Below, piece by piece: positions 35,989 to 45,738 of a DNA stretch of 64,000 nucleotides. The DNA lies in NCBI GenBank assembly GCA_963805445.1, contig CAWDUI010000038.1:1-64000 (forward strand). The letters are read 5' to 3'. The position numbers and the translations under genes are program-made. The stretch is from JAENVT01 sp963805445 (GTDB taxonomy: Bacteria; Actinomycetota; Acidimicrobiia; Acidimicrobiales; Ilumatobacteraceae). Numbering within the stretch: position 1 is the first letter of the stretch; every line of letters starts with the position of its first letter. The notes below the pieces were generated by a model, which saw only the letters and a list, made by a program, of their open reading frames with translations, had not been told where the DNA came from and searched no databases.

Positions 35989-37672
35989 GGGGGAGACGTG
36001 TGGGGCGAGGTGGCCGAGGAGTTGTGCGACGTCGTCGACGCAGTGCACGCCCAACCGGGTGAGGGCAGGGCGGGCGTCGATCGGGAGGCCGCGGCCGGTG
36101 TCTTGGTTGAGGATGCCGCCCATGTAGATCGTACCGCTCCACCGTTCCCGGCGAGCGTCGTCCGTGAGGCGTTGACCGAGCGCCAGTGCGTTGCCGTTGT
36201 AGACGCCGAGAACGATGGCATCGGCGTCCTCCTCGGCGGCCGCCCGGACGATGCTCTCGATCGGGGCGTTCGCGCCCAGCAGGATCACCTCGGCGCCTGC
36301 CCTCGGCAACACCCGGGCCAGGGCGTCGCGGACGAGGTCGTGGACCTCCAAGACAGCGAGCACCACCCGCACGCCGTGGAGGCGCGGCGCGACAGCAGTG
36401 AGGCGGTCGGCCAGGTCGCGGACGTGTGACGCCTTCCACGGTTCCAATCGGGCGATCTCGGGCGGCGCGGCAAGGTCGACACGGCGTTCGAGCTCGCCCA
36501 TCGACGTTCGTCGCAAGGCGAGCAGCACCTGCGCGGCATCGTCCACATCGACGCCGTCGTCGTCGAACGCGGCCAGGGCCCGGTCGCGGAACTCGATCGC
36601 GTACGCCGCGGTCGCCGCGCCGAGCTTCTCGAGATGCGCCCAGTCGTGGAGGTCTGGCGAGCTGCGAACGTCGCGCTCGATCTCGTGAGCGAGGAGATGC
36701 ACCTCGACGATCTCGGCGGCGCTCGGGATCCGCTCGGCCTCGGTGAGGGGGACCGGGTTGAGGGCGTGGCCGGTGGGGCGCCGCAGCTGCAAGGCGATGT
36801 CGCACATCAACTGCGCCGTGACTGCCGCCAGGTTGTGGGTGCGATCGCCCGGTCGGTGATCGACGGTGTTGCCATAGATCATCGAACCGATCGAGTCGCG
36901 ACCGCGGAGATCGTCGAGGGCAAAGTGCACGACGGCGCGGCACTCGGGTTGCTGGATGGTGTTGCCGAAGCAATGCGCCAACCGGGCGCCGATCAGATCC
37001 TCGACCACGTACTGCTCGAGTGCGGCCCATCCGACGTAGGCGCCGAAGTGCGACGCCTGCGTGGCCGAGCCGTCCTCGAGGTTGGAGTGCGCGAGTGCAC
37101 CGTGCCGGCGAAGCGCGCCGATCGCGGCGAGGGCGCGCACGGTCTCCTCCGTCACCAGCACTTCGTCCGATCCGCCGAGCAGGTCGTATGCCGTGTACTG
37201 GCCGACGTTGCCGATCGTGGTGACGCCGGCGGCGAGGGCGTGCAATGTGTTCTGAAAGCCGGCCGGGAACCCGATCATGTAGTCGCCGAGGTGCGGCTGG
37301 ATGGGCGCGGCCTCGCCGAGGCGCTGCCATTCATCGGGCCCGATGCGCGGCCCGGTCTCTTTGACCGTGAGGTGCCGTTCGGTCTCGGGCACACCCATCG
37401 CCCGGTCCAGGGCCAGTCCGAACCGGTCAACCGCGTAGCCCGGTCGCGGCGAGCCCGGTGTGCACCTCGGTCAGGGCGGTCTCGGTGGCGGTCCACGTCG
37501 AGAGTCCGACGTGCATGTGGTACATGATGCGGCCGTCGTCTCGGCAGCGCCGCTTGTACTCGGCTTCCGATTGTGCCCGATTGGCGCGAAGGAACGCCGT
37601 CGGTGGCGGGGCAGGTGGCGCAGCCTGACGACCCTCGGCGATGAGTTGCACGCCGGGGAGCAGTCGGGCCAC
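35980..37672 (-). CDS. Methylaspartate-mutase-like barrel with B12-binding domain, frameshifted
   Basis: About 564 residues. The N-terminal and central part (YMIGFPAGFQNTLHALAAGVTTIGNVGQYT, HCFGNTIQQPECRAVVHFALDDL, HALNPVPLTEAERIPSAAEIVEVH) resembles the glutamate/methylaspartate mutase E barrel. The C-terminus is a flavodoxin-like cobalamin-binding domain (VVLAVLEVHDLVRDALARVLPRAGAEVILLG, EEDADAIVLGVYNGNALALGQRL, IYMGGILNQDTGRGLPIDARPALTRLGVH). The usual DxHxxG lower-ligand motif reads E-V-H-D-L-V, keeping the histidine but losing Asp and Gly. The break near 37440 (ACCGGGCTAC, one G too many) joins LAATG to YAVDRFGLALDRAMG. Start GTG at 37672. Catalysis unproven; a fused mutase or B12-dependent sensor are both possible. 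Confidence 0.58.
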
Positions 37673-37691
37673 GCCGTCAAACTAGCTGCCT

Positions 37692-37739
37692 CGTGAAGAA
37701 CCCGTGAAGGTGCGCGTCATCGCCGTGAAGGATCCGTGA
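37692..37739 (+). promoter_or_regulatory. Candidate KdpE-binding direct repeats
   Basis: Four GTGA-containing repeats: CGTGAAG at 37692, 37703 and 37724, and CGTGAG at 37735. They form two pairs with 11-bp spacing, the pairs 32 bp apart, all on one face of the helix, 40-90 bases before the first gene of the kdp operon. OmpR-family regulators such as KdpE typically bind tandem repeats at this pitch. Confidence 0.6.
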
Positions 37740-37781
37740 GCTTGGCGACCGCTGGACGTTGGACGGCGTACAACGACGAGC

Positions 37782-37931
37782 GTGAGTGATTTGATCTTCA
37801 TCGGAGCAACGATCGTGTTCTTCGGGTTCTGCGTGCTGTACATCAAGTGGTGCGACACGATCATCGGCCCAGACGAGCGGAGCGTCGATTCGACTGAGCC
37901 GGCCGAGCCGACGCACGAGCCGATCGGATGA
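37782..37931 (+). CDS. 49-residue single-helix membrane protein leading the kdp operon
   Basis: GTG-initiated frame: VSDLIFIGATIVFFGFCVLYIKW forms one membrane helix, followed by an acidic, proline/threonine-rich tail ending EPTHEPIG. Its TGA overlaps the ATG of kdpF (ATGA), so it is translationally coupled to the operon. It is distinct from KdpF itself, which follows. Small proteins upstream of kdpF occur in actinobacterial kdp operons, but no function is established; a stabilising or regulatory subunit of KdpFABC is a reasonable guess. The ribosome site (ACGAG) is weak. Confidence 0.65.
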   Translation: MSDLIFIGATIVFFGFCVLYIKWCDTIIGPDERSVDSTEPAEPTHEPIG

Positions 37932-38026
37932 TTGCCGACTCGTCCGACAACTGGGTGGGGTTGGTGCTTGCGGTGCTCGGCATCGTGTACCTGCTCTGCG
38001 TCCTGGTGTTCCCGGAGCGCTTCTGA
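37928..38026 (+). CDS. kdpF: KdpF, small stabilising subunit of the K+-ATPase
   Basis: A 32-residue single-helix peptide: a polar start (MIADSSDN) then WVGLVLAVLGIVYLLCVLVFPERF, the size and shape of KdpF, whose helix packs against KdpA/KdpB and stabilises the complex. Its ATG overlaps the preceding TGA and its TGA overlaps the kdpA ATG (TGATG), giving tight coupling across the operon's start. Confidence 0.85.
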   Translation: MIADSSDNWVGLVLAVLGIVYLLCVLVFPERF

Positions 38027-39750
38027 TGGCGTGGCAGGAGATCGTCTTCGGCCTGATCCTCGTCGTGCTGCTGGCCGTCACCGTGCCGCTGCTCGGCGGG
38101 TACATGGCCGCGGTGTACGGGGCCGGCAAGGATGGCACTGCATCGGGCGATCGCGTCTTCGGCCCGATCGAACGGCTCGTCTACCGGGTCTGCGGCGTCG
38201 ACCACAGGCGCGAGCAGCGCTGGAACGTGTACGCGCTGTCGCTGGTGGCGTTCAGCCTGGTGTCGCTGCTGATGTTGTACGGGCTCCAACGTCTGCAGGG
38301 CGGCCTGCCGTTCAACCCCACCGGCCGTGCCGGCGTCACGCCGTGGGGCGCCTGGAACGTTGCCGTCAGCTTCGTGACCAACACCAACTGGCAGTGGTAC
38401 TCGGGTGAGGTGACGATGAGCCACCTCACCCAGATGATCGGGCTGACGGTGCAGAACTTCGTCTCGGCTGCCGCAGGTATGGCGATCGTGGTCGCCCTGA
38501 TCCGTGGTATCACCCGCAGCCGCACCCGTAACCTCGGCAACTTCTGGGTCGACTTGACGCGCACCGTGGTGCGCATCCTGCTTCCGCTGGCAATGGTGTT
38601 CACCGTGGTCCTGCTGTCGCAGGGCGTCGTGCAGAACCTGCACGGCAACACGATTGCCACGACGATCGACCAGTCGACGACGATCACGACGCAAGCGATC
38701 CCCGGTGGTCAGATCGCGTCGCAGGAGGCCATCAAGCAGATCGGCAGCAATGGCGGTGGGCCGTACAACACCAACGCGGCACATCCCTTCGAGAACCCGA
38801 CCGGGTTCACCGACATGATGGGCCTCTTCACGATCCTGTTGATCCCATTCGCCTTGGTCGTGACGTTCGGACGGATGGTCGGCGACAGGCGCCAGAGCAG
38901 GCTGCTCCTGGTGGTGATGGCCGGCATTCTCGTCCTGTTCGCCGCGTTCTCGATGTTTGCCGAGACCAACGGCAACCCGAAGCTGACCGCGCTGTCGGTC
39001 GACCAGTCGAGCTCGACCTACCAGTCGGGCGGCAACATGGAAGGCAAGGAGGTGCGCATCGGCAGCGCTGTCTGCGGCATGTGGGCCGGGGCCACCACCG
39101 GCACGTCGAACGGATCGGTCAACTGCATGCACGACTCGTTCACACCGCTCGGCGGAATGGCGCCGATGGCCCACATGATGCTGGGTGAGGTGTCACCGGG
39201 CGGTGTCGGCGTCGGGTTGATGGGGGTGCTGCACTACGCCCTCCTGGCGGTGTTCATCGCCGGGCTGATGGTCGGCCGAACACCGGAGTACCTCGGCAAG
39301 AAGATCCAGGCCGCCGAGATGAAGTTGGTGACCCTGTTCATCCTCGCTATGCCGATCGCCTTGTTGGTCTTCGCCGCGGCGTCGATGACGCTGAAGAGCG
39401 CGGCCACCTACCAACCCGGCACCCACGGCCTGTCGGAGGTGCTGTACAACTTCGCTTCGGCCGCCAACAACAACGGGTCAGCGTTCGCCCACCAGGGAAC
39501 GGGCACGCAGTGGTACACGGTGACGCAAGGCATCGCCATGTTGATCGGCAGGTTCTTCCTGATCATCCCGGCGCTCGCGGTCGGTGGATCGCTGGCCGGG
39601 AAACCGAGGGTTCCCGAGACCAGCGGCACGCTGCCGACGCACACGCCGTTGTTCGGGGTTCTGATGGCCGGCGTCATTGCGATCGTCGCCGGTCTGACGT
39701 TCTTCCCGGCGCTCGCCCTCGGCCCGATCCTCGAACACCTGTCGTTGTGA
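38026..39750 (+). CDS. kdpA: KdpA, potassium-translocating channel-like subunit
   Basis: Intact 574-residue membrane protein, about ten helices. KdpA is the superfamily-of-K-transporters subunit that selects and passes K+. Selectivity-filter loops are visible: VSFVTNTNWQWYSGE, the region with VCGMWAGATTGTSNGSVN, and LGGMAPMAHMMLGEVSPGGVGVGLMG. The C-terminus ends with the final helix (GVLMAGVIAIVAGLTFFPALALGPILEHL). Expressed under K+ limitation or osmotic stress in the known systems. The frame is uninterrupted, unlike most large genes nearby. Confidence 0.97.
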   Translation: MAWQEIVFGLILVVLLAVTVPLLGGYMAAVYGAGKDGTASGDRVFGPIERLVYRVCGVDHRREQRWNVYALSLVAFSLVSLLMLYGLQRLQGGLPFNPTGRAGVTPWGAWNVAVSFVTNTNWQWYSGEVTMSHLTQMIGLTVQNFVSAAAGMAIVVALIRGITRSRTRNLGNFWVDLTRTVVRILLPLAMVFTVVLLSQGVVQNLHGNTIATTIDQSTTITTQAIPGGQIASQEAIKQIGSNGGGPYNTNAAHPFENPTGFTDMMGLFTILLIPFALVVTFGRMVGDRRQSRLLLVVMAGILVLFAAFSMFAETNGNPKLTALSVDQSSSTYQSGGNMEGKEVRIGSAVCGMWAGATTGTSNGSVNCMHDSFTPLGGMAPMAHMMLGEVSPGGVGVGLMGVLHYALLAVFIAGLMVGRTPEYLGKKIQAAEMKLVTLFILAMPIALLVFAAASMTLKSAATYQPGTHGLSEVLYNFASAANNNGSAFAHQGTGTQWYTVTQGIAMLIGRFFLIIPALAVGGSLAGKPRVPETSGTLPTHTPLFGVLMAGVIAIVAGLTFFPALALGPILEHLSL

Positions 39751-39775
39751 AGCTCCGGATCGTGAGGCCCAAGAC

Positions 39776-41894
39776 ATGACCGCAACATTGCAAGCACAAC
39801 CACCTCGGCCACAACCGTCGCCACCGAAGGTCCGCCGCAAGGCGCCGGGCTCGGCCTCGATCTTCGACCCGACGATCGTCAAGTCGGCGACTGTCGGTGC
39901 GCTGAAGAAGTGCAACCCGCGCACGATGATGCGCAACCCGGTGATGTTCATCGTCGAGGTCGGCTCGGTGCTGACCACGTACCTGTTCGTCCGCGACTTC
40001 TCCGGCAGCGACGGGAACCAGAACGCGTTCGCCGGTCTGGTCGCGGCATGGCTGTGGTTCACCGTGTTCTTCGCCAACTTTGCCGAGGCGATGGCCGAGG
40101 GCCGCGGCAAGGCACAGGCGGCCGCGTTGCGCAAGACGCGAGCCGACACGATCGCCATCGTCAAAGTGCCCGGTGGCCACACCGAGGCGCGGTCGTCGGC
40201 GTCGCTGCAGGTCGGCGACCTGTGTGTGGTCGGTGCCGGTGAGGTCATCCCCGGCGACGGCGAGATCGTCGAGGGCATCGCAACCGTCGACGAGTCGGCG
40301 ATCACCGGCGAGTCGGCGCCGGTGATCCGCGAATCAGGCGGCGATCGCTCGGCGGTCACGGGGGGTACTCGGGTGCTGAGCGACCAGATCGTGGTGCGCA
40401 TCACCGCCAAGCCGGGCGAGACGTTTCTCGACCGGATGATCGCCCTCGTCGAGGGCGCTGACCGGCAGAAGACCCCCAACGAGATCGCCCTGTCGATCCT
40501 GCTTGCCGGGCTGACCATCATCTTCCTCCTCGCCGTCGCCACCTTGCAGCCGTTCGCGATCTACTCGGGAGCCGAGCAGAGCATCATCGTGTTGGTCGCC
40601 CTGCTGGTGTGCCTCATTCCCACCACCATCGGTGGGTTGCTGTCGGCCATCGGCATCGCCGGTATGGATCGCCTGGTGCAGCGCAACGTGCTTGGCGATG
40701 TCGGGACGGGCGGTCGAGGCGGCCGGCGACTGCACCACGCTGCTGCTCGACAAGACGGGCACGATCACCTACGGCGCGAGGCAGGCATCCGAGTTCATCC
40801 CGGTGACCGGGGTGACAACGACCGAGTTGGCGGAGGGTGCGCTGGTGTCGTCGCTGGCCGACGAGACGCCCGAGGGGCGGTCCATCGTCGAGCTGGCTGT
40901 CGATGCCTTCGGGCTGACGGTGATCGAGGATGTCGGTGCGACCCTCGTTCCCTTCACGGCGCAGACCCGAATGTCGGGCATGGATCTGAGCAACGGCCGC
41001 AGCGTGCGCAAGGGCGCTGCCGATTCGGTCCGCCGGTTCGTCGAGGCGGAGGGCGGTTCGTTCCCCTTGGAGGTACTGCCGATGGTCGAGCAGGTGTCGA
41101 TGGACGGGGCGACCCCACTGGTGGTCATCGACCGAGTCGCCGGCGCCGAATCGTGGCGCGTGCTCGGTGTGATCCGTCTCAAGGACACGGTGAAGCCCGG
41201 CATGCGTTCACGCTTCGATCAGATGCGGGCGATGGGCATCCGAACCATCATGATCACCGGCGACAACCCGTTGACCGCGGCCGCCATCGCCGACGAGGCC
41301 GGTGTCGACGGCTTCCTGGCCGAGGCGACGCCGGAGGACAAGATGGCGCTGATCAAGCGCGAGCAGGCCGGCGGGAACCTCGTGGCGATGACCGGCGATG
41401 GCACGAACGACGCCCCGGCGCTGGCCCAGGCCGACGTCGGTGTGGCCATGAACACGGGCACGCAGGCAGCCAAGGAAGCCGGCAACATGATCGATCTCGA
41501 CAGCAACCCAACCAAGCTGATCGAGATCGTCGAGGTCGGCAAGCAGTTGCTGATCACACGCGGCTCGTTGACGACCTTCTCGATCGCCAACGATGTCGCC
41601 AAGTACTTCGCCATCATCCCGGCGATGTTCTCCGGCGTCCTGCCGGCCCTCGACGCCTTGAACGTGATGCACCTCGGCAGTTCGCGCTCGGCAATCTTGT
41701 CCGCAGTCATCTTCAACGCGCTGATCATCGTGATCCTGGTACCGCTGGCGCTGCGCGGGGTGAAGTTCCGCGCCGAAGCCGCCTCTGCGGTGCTGCAGCG
41801 CAACCTGTTGGTCTACGGAGGCGGCGGCATCGTTGCCCCGTTCGTCGGGATCAAGCTCATCGACCTGCTCGTGACCGCGCTGGGAGTGAGGTGA
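39776..41894 (+). CDS. kdpB: KdpB, P-type ATPase subunit, frameshifted
   Basis: About 705 residues, the family length. First frame: membrane helices and actuator domain (DESAITGESAPVIRESGGDRSAVTGGT). Second frame: phosphorylation motif DKTGTIT near 40747, nucleotide domain (DETPEGRSIVELA), GDNPLTAAAIADEAGVD, MTGDGTNDAPALAQADVGVAMN, then C-terminal helices. The break is near 40693: GTGCTTGGCGATG should be GTGCTGGCGATG, giving QRNVLAMSGRAVEAAGD as in other KdpB proteins. KdpB hydrolyses ATP through an aspartyl phosphate to drive K+ uptake by KdpA. ATG at 39776 lies 25 bases after kdpA. Confidence 0.96.
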
Positions 41895-41895
41895 C

Positions 41896-42483
41896 ATGCG
41901 CGCATTTCTTCGTCAACTCAAGCCAGCTCTCCTCGCCACCCTCGTCTTCACGCTCATCTGCGGGGTTGCCTACCCATTGCTCGGCACTGCCGTCGGGCAG
42001 GTCGCCTTCGGGGACAAGGCCGACGGCTCGCTGATCCGACGCGACGGGGTCGTGGTCGGCAGCAAGTTGTTGGGCCAGTCGTTCACCGCGCCGAAGTACT
42101 TCCACCCTCGTCCGTCTGCCGCGGGGAACGGATACGACGGCTCGGCGAGCTCGGGCTCCAACCTCGGGCCACTCAGCCCGGAGCTGTTGGGCGCGGTCGC
42201 CGAACGCGTCGCCGCGTACCGCGCCGAGAACGGACTAGCAGCAACGACGTCGGTGCCGGTCGACGCGGTCACGGCATCGGCGTCAGGCCTCGATCCGCAC
42301 ATCTCGATCGCCAACGCACGATTGCAGATCGGTCGGGTCGCCAGAGCCCGCGGCCTCGACGCCGCCGTTGTTGCTCAACTGGTGCAGCAGTACACAGAGG
42401 GTCGTCAGTTGCTCGTGCTGGGTGAGCCGGGTGTGAACGTGGTCGAGTTGAACTTGGCGCTGGACGGCTTGGGCGCCGGATGA
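41896..42483 (+). CDS. kdpC: KdpC, K+-ATPase accessory subunit
   Basis: Intact 195-residue protein: one N-terminal membrane helix (LKPALLATLVFTLICGVAYPLLGTAV), then the periplasmic domain with GSKLLGQSFTAPKYFHPRPSAAG, GSNLGPLSPEL, DAVTASASGLDPHISIANARLQ and VNVVELNLALD, all hallmarks of KdpC. It starts one base after the kdpB stop. KdpC is needed for assembly and ATP affinity of the complex. Confidence 0.96.
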   Translation: MRAFLRQLKPALLATLVFTLICGVAYPLLGTAVGQVAFGDKADGSLIRRDGVVVGSKLLGQSFTAPKYFHPRPSAAGNGYDGSASSGSNLGPLSPELLGAVAERVAAYRAENGLAATTSVPVDAVTASASGLDPHISIANARLQIGRVARARGLDAAVVAQLVQQYTEGRQLLVLGEPGVNVVELNLALDGLGAG

Positions 42484-42515
42484 CTCGGCGGCATGAGGAC
42501 CTGGCAGACTGAGCC

Positions 42516-45032
42516 ATGCCTCGCGGCTCGTTGCGGATCTACCTGGGTGCCGCGCCAGGTGTCGGCAAGACGTACGCCATGCTCGGCGAGGGCCACCGCC
42601 GCCGGCAACGCGGCGCCGACGTGGTGGTTGGCCTGGTGGAGACACACGGCCGCGAACAGACCCAGGCACAGATCGCAGATCTCGACGTGATGCCGCGCGT
42701 CGCGGTCGAGTATCGCGGCACGACGCTGTACGAGATGGACTTCGAGGCGATTCTCGAGCGCGCTCCCGACATCGTGCTGGTCGACGAATACGCCCACACC
42801 AACGCCCCGGGATCACGCAACGAGAAGCGCTGGCAAGACGTCGAGCTGCTGCTCGACGCGGGGATCGAGGTGATCTCGACCTTGAACGTGCAGCACCTGG
42901 AGTCGTTGAACGATGTGATCACCGAGATCACGGGCACCGTGCAGCGCGAGACCGTGCCCGACGCTGTGGTACGGCGTGCCGACCAGATCGAATTGGTCGA
43001 CATGTCGCCCGAGGCGCTACGCCGTCGGATGGCGCACGGCAACGTGTACCCGGCGGAGCGGATCGACGCGGCGATGAGCAACTACTTCCGGCCTGGCAAC
43101 CTCGGTGCGCTCCGCGAGCTGGCGCTGTTGTGGGTGGCCGACCGGGTCGAGGAATCGCTGGCGACCTATCTCGGCGCGCACGGCATCACCCAGACGTGGG
43201 AGACGCGTGAGCGAATCGTCGTCGGCATCACCGGCCGTCGCGGCGGCGACACGCTGATCCGGCGCGCTGCTCGGATGGCTGGCCGAGTCGGCGGCGACCT
43301 CGTCGGGGTGCATGTCTACGCCGACGACGGCCTGAGTACCGACGACACCGAGATGTTGTCGGTGCAGCGCCGCCTCGTCGAGCAACTGGGCGGTCGTGTG
43401 CACGACGTCGTCGCCCCGTCACCTGCTGAGGGGCTGGTCTCGTTTGCCCATGCCGAGAAGGCCACTCAGTTGGTGCTCGGCGCCAGCCGTCGCGGTCGCC
43501 GGCACGAGTTGCTGCACGGCTCGTTCGCCGGTCGGGTGATGCGGTCGGCCGCCGGCCTCGACGTGCACATCATCGCCGACCAGGACGAGGCTTCGGGTGG
43601 CCCGAAGCAGCGTCATCCGCCGCCGCAGAGCAACACGCGATCCGCGACGTGGGTTGGCGTGGTCGCTGACCGTCGTGGGTCTTCCGTTGCTGGTCGCCGT
43701 CACCGTGCCGTTTCGTGGATCGATCGCCCTGACGACGGAGCTCTTGCTGTTCCTCACCCTGGTCTTGATGATCGCCACGATCGGTGGCCGAGCGGTCGCC
43801 GCGGTCGCTGCAGTCGTCGCGTCGCTCCTGGTCAACTGGTTCTTCGTCCTGCCGTACTACACGCTGACGATCGCCGAGCCCGAGCATGTCGTCAGCCTGG
43901 TCGTCTTCGTCGGCGTCGCCATCACGGTCGGCTCGCTCGTCGACACGGCGGCGCGGCGCGCCCAGGAGGCGCGTCGCGCCCGCATCGAGGCGACCGCGTT
44001 GGCGCGGTCGGCGGCAACCCTGGCCGCTGACCCCGAGGCGCTGCCGCGACTGATCGAGCAGATACGCGTCACGTTCGACCTGGAACGTGTTCGGCTGCTG
44101 CCCGAGATGCGCGCCGCAGAACGGTTACGACACCTCACCGGAACCGGTCGCGGGCCTGCCGACCAGCACGGTGTCAGTCGGCGAGGCGTTGGGCCCCCAG
44201 AGCAAGTACCGGCTCGAGCTCTACGGACGCCAGCTGACCGGCGACGATCAGCGGGTGCTCCGCGCCCTGGCCGACCAGCTTGGCCGTGGCGATCGAGCGG
44301 TCGCAGTTGGGGCGCGAGGCGGCCGAGGCCGAGGCGCTGGCCCAGATCGATGCCGTGCGCACCGCGTTGCTGCGTGCCGTCTCGCATGATCTGCGCACAC
44401 CGCTCGCGTCGATCAAGGCGATGGTGTCGGGTTTGCTGGAGTCCGATGTGCAGTGGCGACCCGGTGACGTGCTCGATGCGTTGCAGACAGTCGACGAAGA
44501 GGCCGACCGGCTGAACCGATTGGTCGGGAACCTGCTCGATGCCAGCCGTTTGCAGATCGGCGCGTTGGCGGTGAATTGTCAGCCGATCGACCTGTCGGAG
44601 TCGATCTCGGCGACACTGAGCGGCATCGGACCGACCGCCGACCGAGTCGAGGTCGACGTGCCGGAGGGGCTGCCTGCGGCCTTCGGCGACTCGGCGCTGC
44701 TCGAACGCAGCTTGTACAACGTCGTGACGAATGCGCTGCGGCACGGCGAGGACGCGCCAGTTCGCTTGACCGTCGGTGTCGTCGGACGCGAGATCCACGT
44801 CTGCACGATCGATCGTGGGCCCGGTATCGCCAAACACCTGCGAGCCAAGGTGATGGCGCCCTTCCAGCAGCTGGGCGACGATCGGTCCGCCGACGGCGTC
44901 GGCCTGGGAATGTCGATCGCCCAGGGCTTCGTGCAGGCGATGCACGGCAGACTGGAGCTCGATGACACCCCGGGAGGCGGATTGACCGTGATCATCGCCT
45001 TGCCGATCGTCGAGGTGGCGGACCCGTCGTGA
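42516..45032 (+). CDS. kdpD: KdpD sensor histidine kinase, three frameshifts
   Basis: About 838 residues over four frames, each shift by +1. Order: KdpD domain with Walker A GAAPGVGKTY and Walker B DIVLVDEYAHTN; Usp-like domain (RIVVGITGRRGG, LVLGASRRGRRHELLHGS); four-helix membrane unit (TVVGLPLLVAVTVPFRGS to VVFVGVAITVGSLV); GAF-like region (NGYDTSPEPVAGLPTS, YRLELYGRQLTGDDQ); dimerisation helix VSHDLRTPLASIKA with the phospho-accepting His; and HATPase (NVVTNALRHG, DRGPGIAKHLR, GVGLGMSIAQGFV). Breaks are between 43590 and 43660, near 44110, and near 44270, where CAGCTTGGCC should be CAGCTGGCC. It senses K+ limitation and phosphorylates KdpE. Starts 32 bases after kdpC. Confidence 0.94.
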
Positions 45033-45725
45033 CGCGCATCCTGGTCGTCGACGACGAGCCCCAGATCCGACGCGCTCTCAGCCTGCATCTCGGCGTCCGT
45101 GGCTACGAGGTGTTCGAGGCCGACACTGGTGAGCGGGCCATCCAGGTGGCCGCCACCGAGCACCCCGATGTCGTCCTGCTCGACCTCGGCCTGCCGGGTA
45201 TGGATGGCGTGCTGGTGATCGAGGCGTTGCGCGGCTGGACCGACGATGCCGATCATCGTGCTGACGGTCCGCGACGACGAACGCTCGAAGGTGCGGGCCC
45301 TCGACGCCGGCGCCGACGACTACGTCACCAAGCCGTTCGGGATGGCGGAGCTGTTGGCGCGGGTGCGTGCCGTGCTGCGCCGAACCCCGAATGCCGACGA
45401 TTCGCCGGCCGAGGTGACGGCGTCGTCGTTCCGCCTCGACCTCGCCGCCCATCGTGCGTTCGCTCGTAGCTCCGGTGCCGAGGCCGAGGTCCGCCTGACT
45501 CCGACCGAGTGGGCGATGGTCGAGTACCTGGTGCGCTACGCCGGGCGATTGGTGACGTACCGCCAGCTGATCACTGCGGTGTGGGGCGCATCGTACGATC
45601 CCGACCCCAATCTGCTGCGGGTCCACATGGGTCACATCCGCCGCAAGTTGGAGGCCGACGGCGCTCGCCCGAAGCACTTCATCACCGACTCGGGCATGGG
45701 CTACCGCTTCGAGTACGACGCCTGA
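45029..45725 (+). CDS. kdpE: KdpE response regulator, frameshifted
   Basis: About 231 residues of the OmpR family. Receiver domain: ILVVDDEPQIRRAL, phosphorylated Asp in VVLLDLGLPGMDG, then after the break IIVLTVRDDERSKVRALDAGADDYVTKPFGMAELLAR. Winged helix: LTPTEWAMVEYLVRYAGRLVTYRQLITAVWG and LLRVHMGHIRRKLE with GMGYRFEYDA. The break is near 45245, where GACGATGCCG should be GACGTGCCG (WTDVPIIVLTV). GTG at 45029 overlaps the kdpD stop (GTGA). It activates kdp transcription, probably at the repeats at 37692-37739. Confidence 0.95.
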
Positions 45726-45738
45726 GACCGCTGGGACG

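Noticed and set aside
40680..40710. Programmed ribosomal frameshift in kdpB and other split genes
   Set aside because: No consistent slippery heptamer, internal ribosome site or downstream structure is seen, the breaks lie within conserved domains of unrelated housekeeping genes, and orthologues are single-frame. Base-level error is simpler.
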